The position numbers and the translations under genes were made by a program. From Ruegeria sp. A3M17 (GTDB taxonomy: Bacteria; Pseudomonadota; Alphaproteobacteria; Rhodobacterales; Rhodobacteraceae): 64,000 bases of DNA. Below, piece by piece: positions 34,456 through 44,814 of this stretch (the first letter of the stretch is position 1; the number at the start of each line of letters is the position of its first letter). The notes beneath the pieces are model-generated. The model had not been told where the DNA came from. It made no database searches and saw only the letters and a list, made by a program, of their open reading frames with translations. Where the stretch lies: positions 1 through 64,000 of the forward strand of contig NZ_QOCF01000005.1 in the NCBI RefSeq assembly GCF_003318255.1. The letters run 5' to 3'.

Positions 34456-36415
34456 TTACGGCGAGCGGCGGGCAGGCCATGTCTATAACGGTAATGGGGA
34501 CGGAACATTCCAACCGTTTGAGTGTGGGTTTGTAAACTATGGCTTCTGCCTGATTGAGTTCGCAGACATCAAGGGTGATGGCAGTTTGGACCTGCTGACC
34601 ACGCTGCGATTCAGGGTCAGGGTGCATTTCTCCAAGCCCTCGGCAACAGGCAAGTTTGTTTTGGGGCTAGGCGAATTCTCAACTCTCGAGCGCCTTGATA
34701 AAGGCACCTGGCAGCGGCACTACAAAGATGGCAACATCGTTCTTTTTGACGCAAGTGGACAGCAAACGGCGACCTAAGACCCGCAGGGCAACCGCAAAGA
34801 ATACGCCTATGATGCCGATGGGCGTCTGGCGACCATCACCGGCCAGGTCGGCGGCGTCACGAGCTTCACCAATGAGGTACAGGGGCGTTTGGTGTCGACA
34901 ACCAACCAGAATGGCAATGTCACCAGTTACAGCCATGACGGTATGGGGAATTTCGAAGGGCCACCTTGCCTGATGGTTCCAGCGTTGCAAACCAGGTGGA
35001 TTCGTCTCTGGGCTTGATAGATGGATTGGGAGGCGCTGCAACCAGTCCTCTGGTCTTTGTTAAGCCCGAAGATCGGGTCACGACGGTCACCGACCGCAAC
35101 GGACAGACCACCGAGTTAATTGTCAACCAGTTCGGCTCTGTCATTCAGACAACCAATCCTCTGGGCCGCGTCACAAAGATCGAGCGGGATGATCAGAATC
35201 TCGCCGTCCGGGTCGAGCAGTCCAACGATGCGGCGCCCTGCGGCGTGCGCGTGGACACGATCACCTATGACAGTGTCGGCACAATGTCGAGACGATGACG
35301 GAACCCGTCGGTAGCCCGGCAGAGCGCACCACCACCTACTCTTACGAGCCTACCGACAACAAGGTCGCGACCATGACCGACGGGGGCGGGTTCACAATGT
35401 CTATACCTATGACGGGTTCGGGGAAGTGGCCGGTATGACCAACGCCGAAGGCGGTTTGCGGGCTTACACCTATACCCCTGAGGGCAAGCTTGCGACCCGA
35501 ACGGATGAGAACGGCAACATAATATCTTTCACTAATAATACCGACCAGAACCTCGCCTCCACCACCTATGCGGACGGCTCAGTCACGCAGATGACCTATG
35601 ATGTCACAGGTAACACCACCGTCATTGCAGAAGCTGTAGGCAACCCCCACCGAGCGGCAGGTACGCCGCAGCTATGATGGGTTCAACCCTGTGCTGTCGG
35701 TCGAAGTCACCGGTGCGGGCGGCTCTAATATCGGTGGCATAACCCAGTACACCTATCTGCCCGTTGGTAACTTAGAACCCGTGACCGACCAGACAGGTCT
35801 TTTCACCAGCATGACCTATGACGCGCGCAAACGCGTGGCCACCACCACCACAGATGGCACCGTCGGGCCGCAGCCGCAGGTCACCCTGACCTACAGCTAC
35901 GACCTCCTCGACCGCCGCACGGGGATGGAGGAAAGCCTTGGCGGGGGCACATCTTATGTCTGGGATGCCCCGGGGATCGGCTGACCGATCTGACCTCGTC
36001 CTGGGGCAGCACCTACAATTTCGGCTATGACGATGAAGGCCGCCGCACCGCGTTGACCTCCACCAGCGGCCGGGCGACCACCTATGGCTATACCAGGCCT
36101 GCTCTCGGCACTGACCCGTGCGCAGTCCGGGGTGACGCTGACCGATCTGGAGTACACTTACGACCCCGTCGGCCAGCTGACGGCGACCCTCAACCGCCTC
36201 GATCCGGCGCAGTCGAAACACATCTCCTTTGACGACCTCAATCGTCTGGTGTTGGTCCGCCAGGGCATTCTGCCCATCGACGGCGGCGTGCCGGTGCCAA
36301 TCGAGGATTACCAGTATGATCGGGAGGGCAACCGCACCGCGTCCACCGGCTCCTATGGGTACAAGAGTAATGCACATAACCATCTGCTCGAGGATGACGC
36401 ACAGTACAGGCGGTA
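34440..36415 (+). pseudogene. VCBS/RHS (YD-repeat) protein remnant with many frameshifts
   Basis: A translated similarity to RHS/YD-repeat proteins can be followed for almost 2 kb only by changing frame. An FG-GAP/VCBS-like start (NGNGDGTFQPF, ADIKGDGSLDLLTT) is followed by a TAA at 34775-34777. Then YD repeats appear (KEYAYDADGRLATITG; DENGNIISFTNNTDQNLAST; MTYDVTGNTTVI; YSYDLLDRRTGMEES; LEYTYDPVGQLTATLNRLDP). Frame changes are needed near 34955, 35285, 35395, 35655, 35975 and 36095. Both ends are cut: IS6 debris at the left and a malic enzyme fragment at the right. RHS proteins are large wall-associated or secreted toxins; the toxic tip is not present. Confidence 0.8.
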
Positions 36416-37393
36416 AAGCGCAAGTCGCCGAGTGTATTGCTGCAATTCGAAGATTTTGCACAGCAACATGCGGCACCCCTGCTTGCGCGGTATCGCGATC
36501 GGCTCCGTACATTCAATGATGATATTCAGGGCACGGCGGCGGTAGCGGCGGGCACTTTGCTGGCTGCCTCAAATGTCACCGGCATTCCGTTAAAGGACGC
36601 TACCATCGCGTTTCTTGGAGCGGGATCAGCGGGAGTGGGTATCGCTGAGCATCTGGTTCAACTCATGGTCCGCCAAGGATTACCCGAGACCGAGGCACGC
36701 GCGCGCATCTACATGGTGGACCGGAACGGTTTGTTAACCAATGCGATGACAGACCTCCTGCCCTTCCAAACGCAAAATGTTCAACCTCTCACCAAAGTGG
36801 GGAGCTGGTCCGATGGCAAAATTTTACTGCTGGATGTGATTAACCAGGCCAAACCCAACATTTTAATTGGTGTCAGCGGTCAGGCAGGCTTGTTCTCTGA
36901 AGGGATCATTCGGGCGAAGGCGGCCCACACAGATCATCCTGTCGTATTGCCGCTGTCGAACCCGACATCGCGAATTGAGGCCGTACCTGCGGATATTATC
37001 CGCTGGTCAGATGGTCATGCATTGGTCGCCACCGGAAGCCCGTTTGATCCCGTCGTCTGCAACGGTAAGACGCATCATGTCGCGCAGTGCATCAACTCCT
37101 ACATTTTCCCAGGTAAGGGATTAGGTGTGCTGGCGGCAGGCGCGCGCCGCGTCACTGACGGAATGTTCATGGCCGCCGCCGAAGCGTTGGCCACGTTGTT
37201 ACCTGCGGAGCCTGATCGCACAGCCAGCCTGCTGCCCAACGTGGGGGACATTCGCGGGGTCAGTAAAGCTATCGCATTTGCCGTTGGTCAACAGGCGCAG
37301 TTGGATGGGGTTGTGCCCGAATCCACGGGGGATGATTTGAAGGTGGCGATAAATGCGAAGTTCTGGACCCCGCACTATGATGAGATTGCCTGA
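36416..37393 (+). pseudogene. NAD-type malic enzyme, C-terminal fragment
   Basis: From about 36437 (TTG) an intact frame of 318 residues matches the second half of SfcA/MaeA-type malic enzymes, which oxidatively decarboxylate malate to pyruvate: QFEDFAQQHAAPLLARYRD, FNDDIQGTAAVAAGTLLAAS, the NAD site FLGAGSAGVGIAE, and LSNPTSRIEA. The full family length is about 560 residues, so roughly 240 N-terminal residues, including the catalytic Tyr region, are missing. The junction with the RHS remnant lies at 36416-36436. Although the fragment has an open frame, it should not be an active enzyme. Confidence 0.85.
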
Positions 37394-37503
37394 AGCAGGT
37401 CCGGGTTGGAGTGACCGGAAGGCTTCTCATTGCGCATTCAAAACTCACTGAATCCATTCAGGAAATGAGAACTGGCATCTGAGCATGGTTCTGATTACGA
37501 CGG
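37394..37503. other. Short convergent intergenic region
   Basis: 110 bases between the malic enzyme fragment and the convergent MFS transporter gene. No clear terminator hairpin with a T-run is seen. Confidence 0.3.
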
Positions 37504-38691
37504 CTACGCCGCCTCTCGCCTGAGCGGCTTTTGAATCGCAGCACAAAGGGCACCCATCAGCAGGACCGCAGAGGCCACGACAAGGCTATCTCCAATTTCT
37601 CCGGTTAAGTCGCCGATGATACCAGCCCCGATAGGTCCCAATGTCTGTGAAATGGCGAAAACAACTGTGAAAAAGCTTATGGTTGCACCCCAATCCTGCT
37701 GATCCACGTTCTGACGGACAAAGCTGGTGACTGCAGTGGGTGGCATAAAGACCGACAGTCCGAACACCAGTGCCGACAAAATCAATCCATATCCGGATGG
37801 AACCAAGATTGGCAGGGCTGATCCAAATGCGACCCCGGTAAGGATCAGCGCCAACGGCGTTCCGGATGAAAAGCGCGCCAAGACCCCGCGCCAAACAAAA
37901 GGAGACGCCATAATACTGACCCCAAGAACCATCCATGTTGCGGTGGTCAACAGAACACTGGAATGCTGCTCTTTCATCCAGACCGAGATGAAAGTGACGT
38001 ATACAATGTAACCCAATCCGAACAGCGCATACCCACCGAGTTGGCCAAGCATTCTGCGCACCGGTGGGATGGAAGGCAGTGCGGCGTCGTGCTCGGTTTC
38101 GTTCAGTTGTGTGGAAGCCCAAACCGAAAATGGGCAGATGACCAGGGCCGCCAACCCGACCCCGATCCACGCCCAGTCCCAATATTGTGGCCCGAATACG
38201 TCCAACATACTCGGAAGGGTTGCGCCACATAGTGCGATACCAAATCCACCGCCACCGCCAAAGTATAGGGCGATGGCCAACGCATTCTTTCGGGCGCTGC
38301 TCTGGAACAGCGATGCTGCCAGTACCCCGCCTGACACAAAGGAAAGAGCACCAAACAATCCCACCAATGTACGACAGGCAGTTTGAAACACGAGGCTCTC
38401 ATCAAACCCGGTCGCCAAAAGGCACAGTGCGGTCGCCACAGTTCCGCTTGCAAACAACCGCGACGGAGAAAAATGCCGGATCAGTAAAAGCGTTAGAATC
38501 GAACCCACTATGTAGCCAATCGAATTGGCAGTATTGAGCCAACCGGATTGAGTGAGGCTCCAGCCAAGGCTACTTTTCATTGATGGCAGGATTAGTCCGT
38601 ATGCAAAGCGACCAAAAGCGTTGGATATGCTGACGCCAAGCGCAAGGCCCAGCAAAATGAGCCACGGGTTGGTAGGTTTTGCGGCTGCCAT
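37504..38691 (-). CDS. MFS transporter, YbfB/YjiJ-like
   Basis: A 395-residue inner-membrane protein with about twelve hydrophobic helices. The start ATG at 38691 is favoured over a longer frame because the family begins with WLILLGLALGVSISNAFGRF and a GGAAGG ribosome binding site lies eight bases upstream. The segment GRFAYGLILPSMKSSLGWSL with NTANSIGYIVGSI is typical of the YbfB/YjiJ branch of the major facilitator superfamily, whose substrates are mostly unknown. Charged loop between helices 6 and 7 (QLNETEHDAALPSIPPVRRM). It converges on the malic enzyme remnant; its own promoter lies in 38692-39046. Confidence 0.85.
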   Translation of the reverse strand: MAAAKPTNPWLILLGLALGVSISNAFGRFAYGLILPSMKSSLGWSLTQSGWLNTANSIGYIVGSILTLLLIRHFSPSRLFASGTVATALCLLATGFDESLVFQTACRTLVGLFGALSFVSGGVLAASLFQSSARKNALAIALYFGGGGGFGIALCGATLPSMLDVFGPQYWDWAWIGVGLAALVICPFSVWASTQLNETEHDAALPSIPPVRRMLGQLGGYALFGLGYIVYVTFISVWMKEQHSSVLLTTATWMVLGVSIMASPFVWRGVLARFSSGTPLALILTGVAFGSALPILVPSGYGLILSALVFGLSVFMPPTAVTSFVRQNVDQQDWGATISFFTVVFAISQTLGPIGAGIIGDLTGEIGDSLVVASAVLLMGALCAAIQKPLRREAA

Positions 38692-39046
38692 GAACATCCT
38701 TCCAGGTTGAACCACACCGTGCCTCAAGGCACCTGACTGTGCAATCCCAACTGTTCGGGCGCGGATATTTTCGGTATGGCTTGCGCGGTTTAAGACGGCG
38801 TATTTACAACAAGTTGCGGTTCGACTTCCAATGCCACTTTCTGCGCTGAAGGGTTGATTTGAGCGCCTCAACGTCCACGCGAGCCGGGATCCGGCCGATG
38901 CGACATAACATACGGCGACAGCTTTGAGATCTTAGCGGACGTAAGCAGGTTGGCTGAATGAATGAGATCCTCAGTTCCGATGCCCGTCGTCGCCGTTTTT
39001 TACCTCAGGGCAGCATTTCGCATTAGTGACCTGATCGTCTACGTTG
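38692..39046. other. Intergenic, no gene recognised
   Basis: 355 bases between the AMP-binding enzyme gene (ending at 39047) and the MFS gene start. No coding sequence is supported. The MFS promoter should lie here; no motif is clear. Confidence 0.35.
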
Positions 39047-40606
39047 TCACAGCACCTGCGCAGCACCGCTTTCTTTCGCTGCCATCCGCTTCAACGCCAT
39101 CCGGTCCAATTTGCCTCCCATGGTCAACGGTAACGCATTAACTACCCGAACCACATCCGGCGCCTTGTATCCGATCTGTTTCCGCGCGAAGTCGATGATA
39201 TCTCCGGGGCGCACCGGTTTCGCCCCTTCGACCAAGCTCACAAATCCCCAAACATCTTCACCGTGCATCTCGTCTCGCACCCCTACCGCCACTGCCGCTG
39301 CAACGGCGGCGTGCGCTGTCAGTACATCTTCCACCTCTGCCGGACTGATGTTCGAGCCGTCATGCACGATGATCTGTTTTCGCCGCCCCCGGAACCAGAA
39401 ATAGCCATCCTCATCTCGTCGCATCAAATCGCCTGTATCGAGCCAGCCATCCCGAAACGCCGCCGCTGTCGCACCTGGGTCCTCCCAATACCCCGTCATC
39501 ATAGTCGGGCTCTTTACCCAGTGCCGGCCGTCCACTCCTATGGGCACCTCTACCCCGGCCTCATCACGAAGCGCCGAGACATAGCCTGGATTGTTCAATC
39601 CAATGGAACCGACTTTCTCAACTCCTCCATGGGTGTTCGAATGTGACGTCCCCATTTCCGTCATCCCATAAAACGCCCCGATGGGCACACCTGCCAACGC
39701 ACCAAACGCGTCGACCAGTGTCTGCGAGGGTTTGTCGCCACCTGCCATCATCGTTCTTAGTGAACCAAAGTCTTCGCGCACTGCACCGTGCCCCGTTACC
39801 AATGCAGCCAATGGCGCGGGCAATATTTGCGCCACTGTTGGCTTTGTCTGTCGCAGGAGCCCCAGGAGTTCGTCGGGCGAAAACTGCCGCACTACGTTCG
39901 TTCTGGCACCGGCCCAAAGCCCTGCAAACGTCAGCCGCAACCCGGCGGTATGGGAAATCCACGACGCCGGAAGCACCACATCCCCGGGTCCTAGTTCCAA
40001 CCCCTGAGCATTGCTTGCCACCATTGACCCCATGCTGGCATGGCTATGTGTCACGCCCTTCGGCTTGCCTGTGGTCCCGGAAGTAAAAAATATAAACGCC
40101 GGGGCGTCAGCCTCAATCGTCGGCAGTGCCCCCGCAGCCTCACCGTCCATCAGGTCCTCCAAGGCGAGCGCCCCGTCCACTTCGCCTGCATAGGATATCA
40201 ACCCCAAAGGCAGTCGCCCTATGCCTGGCACCGCGGCCACATCCTTGGCGCGTTCGCCATGCACCAACAGCGCCGCCGGCGCCGCCAATCGCAGCGCATG
40301 GTCTATATCCGCAGCCGTGTAGCGATAGTTGAGCGGCATCGCTACCAAACCGGCCCGCATACAGGCCAGATAATGGATCACCAACACGGCCCGGTTTGGC
40401 ATAATCGAAGCTATTCGGTCCCCCGGATTAAGCCCCAGGCTCAGGTATCGAATTGCCAGCCGCGTACAGGCGGTATCCAGCTCCTGCCAGGTCAAAGCCC
40501 CGTCCAACGCGTAAAGCGCAACCGCCTTGGGATCCGCCGACAATCCCCGGCTAAAAAGGTTCGTTAAATCCGCATGAGCGGCCAGCGGCGACCCGGTTAC
40601 CGACAT
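39047..40606 (-). CDS. Class I adenylate-forming enzyme (acyl-CoA synthetase-like)
   Basis: A 519-residue ANL-superfamily enzyme that activates a carboxylic acid with ATP to an acyl-adenylate and then usually forms a CoA thioester. The P-loop-like motif FIFFTSGTTGKPKGVTHSH is at about residue 168; the A5-type motif YGMTEMGTSHSN near 315; DGWLDTGDLMRRDEDGYFWF near 385; and the C-terminal lysine motif LPLTMGGKLDRMALKRM near 495, so all catalytic parts are present. Chain specificity cannot be read. The downstream MFS transporter on the same strand could import the acid, but a 355-base gap argues against one transcript. Confidence 0.87.
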   Translation of the reverse strand: MSVTGSPLAAHADLTNLFSRGLSADPKAVALYALDGALTWQELDTACTRLAIRYLSLGLNPGDRIASIMPNRAVLVIHYLACMRAGLVAMPLNYRYTAADIDHALRLAAPAALLVHGERAKDVAAVPGIGRLPLGLISYAGEVDGALALEDLMDGEAAGALPTIEADAPAFIFFTSGTTGKPKGVTHSHASMGSMVASNAQGLELGPGDVVLPASWISHTAGLRLTFAGLWAGARTNVVRQFSPDELLGLLRQTKPTVAQILPAPLAALVTGHGAVREDFGSLRTMMAGGDKPSQTLVDAFGALAGVPIGAFYGMTEMGTSHSNTHGGVEKVGSIGLNNPGYVSALRDEAGVEVPIGVDGRHWVKSPTMMTGYWEDPGATAAAFRDGWLDTGDLMRRDEDGYFWFRGRRKQIIVHDGSNISPAEVEDVLTAHAAVAAAVAVGVRDEMHGEDVWGFVSLVEGAKPVRPGDIIDFARKQIGYKAPDVVRVVNALPLTMGGKLDRMALKRMAAKESGAAQVL

Positions 40607-41042
40607 GCTTTTCTCCCCAATTCAACCGGCGTCCGAGGTTGCCTCCAACTTTCCTCAGTGAAAAGGCAACGAGCGGAATCCAACCACTCAATCGGCTGGT
40701 CGGTGGATCGAGCATACTGCATTGCTATCCACTTCCAATAGGGAGCGGCAGGAACGTCTACAGAATGCGAATTTGCCCAATACGTGGTTCGAGTTGTTAC
40801 CAAAGCCCCCTCAGGCTGAGAATCTTTTCTGTTGATTTGATCGCGCAATGTCATTCGATAGGGTGGCTGCCCAGGCCGATGGTAGAGTCTTGGCGCAGGC
40901 AGTAACCACTAGTTCAAAACAGATTTTGGCTTCCAACACCTCTGTGACAGAGCCAATCGCAACTCTCTTGGTTTTGCGAATCCGGCTTTCGTGAATAGGA
41001 TGTGCCCAGTTCTTTTTTGAAAAATTGTATTGGAGTAATGGC
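40607..41042. other. Divergent intergenic region (synthetase / pyruvate decarboxylase)
   Basis: 436 bases between divergent genes. An 85-codon minus-strand frame (40597-40854) overlaps the synthetase start and lacks a domain, so it is not called. A GGAG ribosome binding site at 41032-41035 serves the decarboxylase. No operator is recognised. Confidence 0.35.
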
Positions 41043-42734
41043 ATGGCAACAGAGCGCTGGACCGTCGGATCATATCTTGCAAAAAGGTTGCAAGAAGCTG
41101 GAATTGCGGATTATTTTGTGGTTCCCGGCGATTACAATTTGGTGTTGCTGGATGAGTTGCTTGGCAATCGGAATCTGCGGATGATCAGTTGCTGTAACGA
41201 ACTCAACGCAGGTTACGCAGCAGACGGATATGCCCGCGCAACAGGGGGGCCGTCCGCAGCTGTCGTCACTTATTCGGTTGGAGGGTTGAGCCTTTTGAAT
41301 GCCGTCGCAGGCGCCTATGCCGAAGATCTTCCATTGATCGCGATTTCCGGTGGGCCAAACACAAATTCAGAAGCCGAGTGGGAATACCTGCACCACACGC
41401 TTGGCAAGGTTGATTACGATTACCAGCATGAGATGTTCGCCCGCGTCACCGCAGAGGCTGTCACGATTCATCATCCGTCCCTTGCCCCTGTGGCAATCGA
41501 CAGGGCGATAGACACCGCAATGCTTCGACGCAAACCGGTCTATATCGAAATCGCCTCGAACATTGCAAATGCGCCTACGTCCGCGCCTGTATCGCGCAGT
41601 TTCGCCAGGCAGTCCAGCAGTGATCCGAACACATTAGCGACTGCGGTCGCACAAGTTTCTGACTTCCTGAACGCGGCAGAGCGGCCAGTACTTGTCGCGG
41701 GAAGCAAAGTGCGCGCGGGTCAGGCCGAACGCCCCTTGCGTAGTCTTGCCGTGGCCTGCGAATACGCCCAGGCATCAATGCCCAACGCCAAGAGTTTTCT
41801 GTCTGAAACAAACGAAAGTTTCATGGGGATTTATTGGGGGCCGGTCAGCACGCCGGGCTGCGGGGAAATTGTCGATGCTGCGGACGGGCTGCTGTTTGTC
41901 GGCCCTGTTTTCACGGATTACACCACGACGGGTCATCAACTTGGTTTTGATCCCGGCAAGGCGGTTATGGTGCATCCAACGTCCATACAGTTGGGTGACA
42001 CACATTTCAGCAATGTCCGCATGGATGAATTTCTGGATGCGCTAACTGACAAACTTACGCCGAACAGCGGTGCTGTTACGGCCTTTGAACGTGTCAGAAC
42101 CGAACAAATCCCGCCCACGCCCGGTGAAGCCGAAACCCCGGTGACGGTTCGCCAACTATTCGCCCGTGTGCAGAAGATGTTGGATGAGGATACCACGTTA
42201 CTCGTGGAGACGGGTGATTCATGGTTCAACGGTATTGAGACGAACTTGCCCGACGGTACGCGTTTCGAGATACAGATGCAGTATGGATCCATTGGCTGGT
42301 CTGTCGGTGCGTCGCTGGGATACGCGCTAGGCAATAAGAAACGCCGGTTGATTTCATGCATTGGCGACGGTTCCTTCCAACTGACTGCCCAAGAGATTTC
42401 AACCATGATCCGGTATAACGCCAAGCCGATTATTTTCCTCATCAACAACGGCGGCTACACGATCGAAGTTGAAATCCACGATGGCCCTTATAACACCATA
42501 AAGAATTGGGATTATGCTGGTTTGATTGACGTGTTTAGCGCCGGTGAGGGTAACGCCTGGGGATGCAAGGTGAAATCAGAAGGCGAGTTGGACAAGGCCG
42601 TTAAAACAGCTCTGGATCATGACGGTCTTTGCCTGATCGAAGTTCTGATCGATCGGGATGACTGCAACGTCAACCTGTTGCGGTGGGGCAATCAGGTCGC
42701 GCGAAACAACGGTCGGCCCAATCGATGCAGATAG
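41043..42734 (+). CDS. pdc: Pyruvate decarboxylase (thiamine diphosphate enzyme)
   Basis: A 563-residue ThDP enzyme that closely follows Zymomonas-type pyruvate decarboxylase, converting pyruvate to acetaldehyde and CO2. Catalytic residues are in place: Asp30 in VPGDYNLVLLDELL, Glu53 in CCNELNAGYAADGYARA, His117-His118 in EYLHHTLGK, the ThDP motif GDGSFQLTAQEISTM, and the GGYTIEVEIHDGPYNTIKNW segment with its catalytic Glu. ATG at 41043 is chosen over an upstream TTG because of the GGAG seven bases before it. True pyruvate decarboxylases are rare in bacteria; indolepyruvate decarboxylase is the main alternative. It ends in TAG four bases before a degraded IS6 copy, suggesting acquisition with mobile DNA. 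Confidence 0.88.
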   Translation: MATERWTVGSYLAKRLQEAGIADYFVVPGDYNLVLLDELLGNRNLRMISCCNELNAGYAADGYARATGGPSAAVVTYSVGGLSLLNAVAGAYAEDLPLIAISGGPNTNSEAEWEYLHHTLGKVDYDYQHEMFARVTAEAVTIHHPSLAPVAIDRAIDTAMLRRKPVYIEIASNIANAPTSAPVSRSFARQSSSDPNTLATAVAQVSDFLNAAERPVLVAGSKVRAGQAERPLRSLAVACEYAQASMPNAKSFLSETNESFMGIYWGPVSTPGCGEIVDAADGLLFVGPVFTDYTTTGHQLGFDPGKAVMVHPTSIQLGDTHFSNVRMDEFLDALTDKLTPNSGAVTAFERVRTEQIPPTPGEAETPVTVRQLFARVQKMLDEDTTLLVETGDSWFNGIETNLPDGTRFEIQMQYGSIGWSVGASLGYALGNKKRRLISCIGDGSFQLTAQEISTMIRYNAKPIIFLINNGGYTIEVEIHDGPYNTIKNWDYAGLIDVFSAGEGNAWGCKVKSEGELDKAVKTALDHDGLCLIEVLIDRDDCNVNLLRWGNQVARNNGRPNRCR

Positions 42735-42738
42735 TGTA

Positions 42739-43555
42739 GGATCTGTTGCACACTGTTGGCCATTGACGCTCCCGCCAACAACGGGTGAATGCCTTTCAGT
42801 TTTATCAAGTTGAAAGTCAGTTCATGATTTCTTTCAAAGGTGTGCAATATCCTAGGGAAGTGATCCAATTTGCGGTGCTTTTCTATGTCAGATACGGCGT
42901 GTCATACCGGGATTTGGAAGAGATTGCGGGTGAAAGAGGTGTATCGGTCGATCAAACACGCTGAACCGCTGGGTGACACGGTATTCTGGCGCGATCGCGG
43001 AAGTGGCGTGTCGTCGCAAGGGGCCATGCGACCGTTCTTGAAGAATGGGTGAAACTTTTACCCGACTTAAACGGACGTAGGTCATCTCTATCTAGTTGTC
43101 GACAAACACGGCAAAACGCTTGATTTCATGCTTACGCAGCGCCGAAATAAGCCAGCGGCTACGAAGTTCTTTGCTCGGATGATTGAGATCAACAGTCTTC
43201 CCAGAAAGATTGTAATCGATAAGAGTGGTGCCAATACAGTTGGGATCAAAGCTATCAAAAAGATGCTGAAAGGCTTCGGTTGCCCGGTCCCGATCGAGAT
43301 TGTGAGGCGGAAAAACCTAAATAATATCGCGGAACAAGATCACGGGTTCATCAAAAGACGAACCCGCCCGATGCTCGGCTTCATGCCCTTTGTCTCTGTG
43401 TCTGCAACTCTTTCAGGTTCCGAAGTCGCTCACATGATCCGCAGATGTCAATTCACTTCCAGGATCTGCCCTTTCAGACAATTCGCCGGACGGGCCGCCT
43501 GAACCATCGGCACAAAAGTGACTTTCCAAACAGACACAAACTTTGCAACAGAACC
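42739..43555 (+). mobile_element. IS6-family element, degraded copy
   Basis: About 817 bp bounded by GGATCTGTTGCACAC (left) and, on the complement at the right end, GGTTCTGTTGCAAAG. It matches the intact copy at 7976-8794 along its length but with many substitutions. The N-terminal half of the transposase is broken by stops and frameshifts (around 42960 and 43050); the C-terminal 124 residues remain open (43128-43502) with ASP in IVIDKSGAN and Glu in AEQDHGFIKRR. Not autonomous. Confidence 0.8.
43128..43502 (+). pseudogene. IS6 transposase, C-terminal part of the degraded copy
   Basis: An open frame of 124 codons (MLTQRRNKPAATKFFARMIE, then VIDKSGANTVGIKAIKKML) covers the last two catalytic residues of the DDE triad. 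The N-terminal DNA-binding part and the first Asp are lost to frameshifts upstream. Confidence 0.75.
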
Positions 43556-44277
43556 GTTTCAGATAGGTGGTTTTGAGCCCATTCCCAGTTGAGTAGAGTT
43601 TTGTCGGTGCATTTGTCAATTAAGGTGTAAACCGGACATAGGTCGTACTGGTGACTTAAGGCAGGTTAGCGGGTCAAAATTGATAGGGTGAATGGCTACT
43701 GCTCCAAGCACCGCCGCTATGTGCCAAAATTCAGGAGTCTAAATCTGTTTTTTAGAAGAGCCTCCCCACACAAGTTACCACGATTAGCCTGGATCTGGCC
43801 AAGAACGTTTTTCCGATTTTTTGAATTGCCAAGAGCGACAGCACTGTCGTTAGCTCGCGCAACAGGAAAGGAACAACTTTAGCAAGGCCCGGGAGATGAT
43901 GGCTCAAAAGTCAGCCGCCAAGACCAGGACACCCCGTCGATTGGCTCGGGCAGCATAGTCCGCAAAGCTGTTAGGGACCCGGTTTGCGGAACTCTTCAGG
44001 GTCAGCGGTCAAAACTGCGCAAACAGGCCGGACACATGACTGCTTTTGACAAGCGCACAAGTCAGATCAAAATGGACTCGCCTTGCAGGAGTCATCCACA
44101 CCAAATTCTCGCGGCAAGATCTGACATTCAATGTGAAGTCTTAGACAACATCGATCGCGTAGTTCGGAAGATTGATTGCTGCCGGAATCGGCACAAAGAT
44201 CGGCGCTGAACACCACCCAATATAACCCTGTTGAAAGCCTTTCGCCCTATTGGCTTCAGCGATCAACGTCCTCTTAT
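43556..44277. other. Non-coding debris, possible IS110 remnant
   Basis: About 720 bases with no intact gene. At 43774-43824 the plus strand reads VTTISLDLAKNVFPIF before a stop, which resembles the start of IS110-family transposases (typical LDLAKNVFQ), then continues as unrecognisable sequence. The rest shows no domain. Confidence 0.4.
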
Positions 44278-44814
44278 TCACTGGTTCACACCTTGCTTTA
44301 GCAAGAACTGGTTCTTAAAATTCTTCAGCCCCGGCATGACGTCGGCGTTACCGATATCGTCGCTTGCGTGGATTTCCTGTTCAAGAAATTCCTTTAATGC
44401 GTTGCCATCGTCGCTGACCAGTTCAATGATTAGATCGTAGCGCCCTGCGACCCATAGAATGAAGACGACCCGAGGGTTCTTTTCAAGACGTTCGGCCACC
44501 TGGCGTGGGGTCACGCCAACAGCCACATTCAACCCTATCATCGCATCGGTGGTGTATTCCGTAGCCACCGGATCCGACATCGCGACGATCCGCAACATGT
44601 TGTTGTCCCGCAGACCGCTAACCCTGTTGCGGATGGTTCCTTCGGACACATTCAACTGCTGCGCAATCTCAGAAAAGGCCATCCGGCCATCTTGCTGCAA
44701 TAGCCGGATGATCTGTTGGTTCAAGTCATCCTTTGGAGATCTGATGCTCTGTGCGGTGGCGCGCACGTTTGATTGCTTTTTGACTGCCATATACCCGATG
44801 CTCGATTGCTGCAT
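44278..44814 (-). CDS. Lrp/AsnC-family transcriptional regulator
   Basis: A 178-residue regulator. The winged helix-turn-helix lies near residues 30-80 (LNQQIIRLLQQDGRMAFSEI, then NVSEGTIRNRVSGLRDNNML), followed by the RAM ligand-binding domain (GLNVAVGVTPRQVAERLEKN; VVFILWVAGRYDLIIELVSD). The ATG at 44790 (MAVKKQ) is an alternative start. It is divergent from the Rieske/glutamine-synthetase-like operon that starts at 45249, so local control of that operon by an amino acid or amine derivative is likely (inference). Lrp proteins bind as dimers or octamers to the intergenic region. Confidence 0.87.
   Translation of the reverse strand: MQQSSIGYMAVKKQSNVRATAQSIRSPKDDLNQQIIRLLQQDGRMAFSEIAQQLNVSEGTIRNRVSGLRDNNMLRIVAMSDPVATEYTTDAMIGLNVAVGVTPRQVAERLEKNPRVVFILWVAGRYDLIIELVSDDGNALKEFLEQEIHASDDIGNADVMPGLKNFKNQFLLKQGVNQ

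Noticed and set aside
40597..40854. 85-codon minus-strand frame upstream of the acyl-CoA synthetase
   Set aside because: It overlaps the synthetase start and its ribosome binding site, has no domain and no good ribosome binding site of its own.
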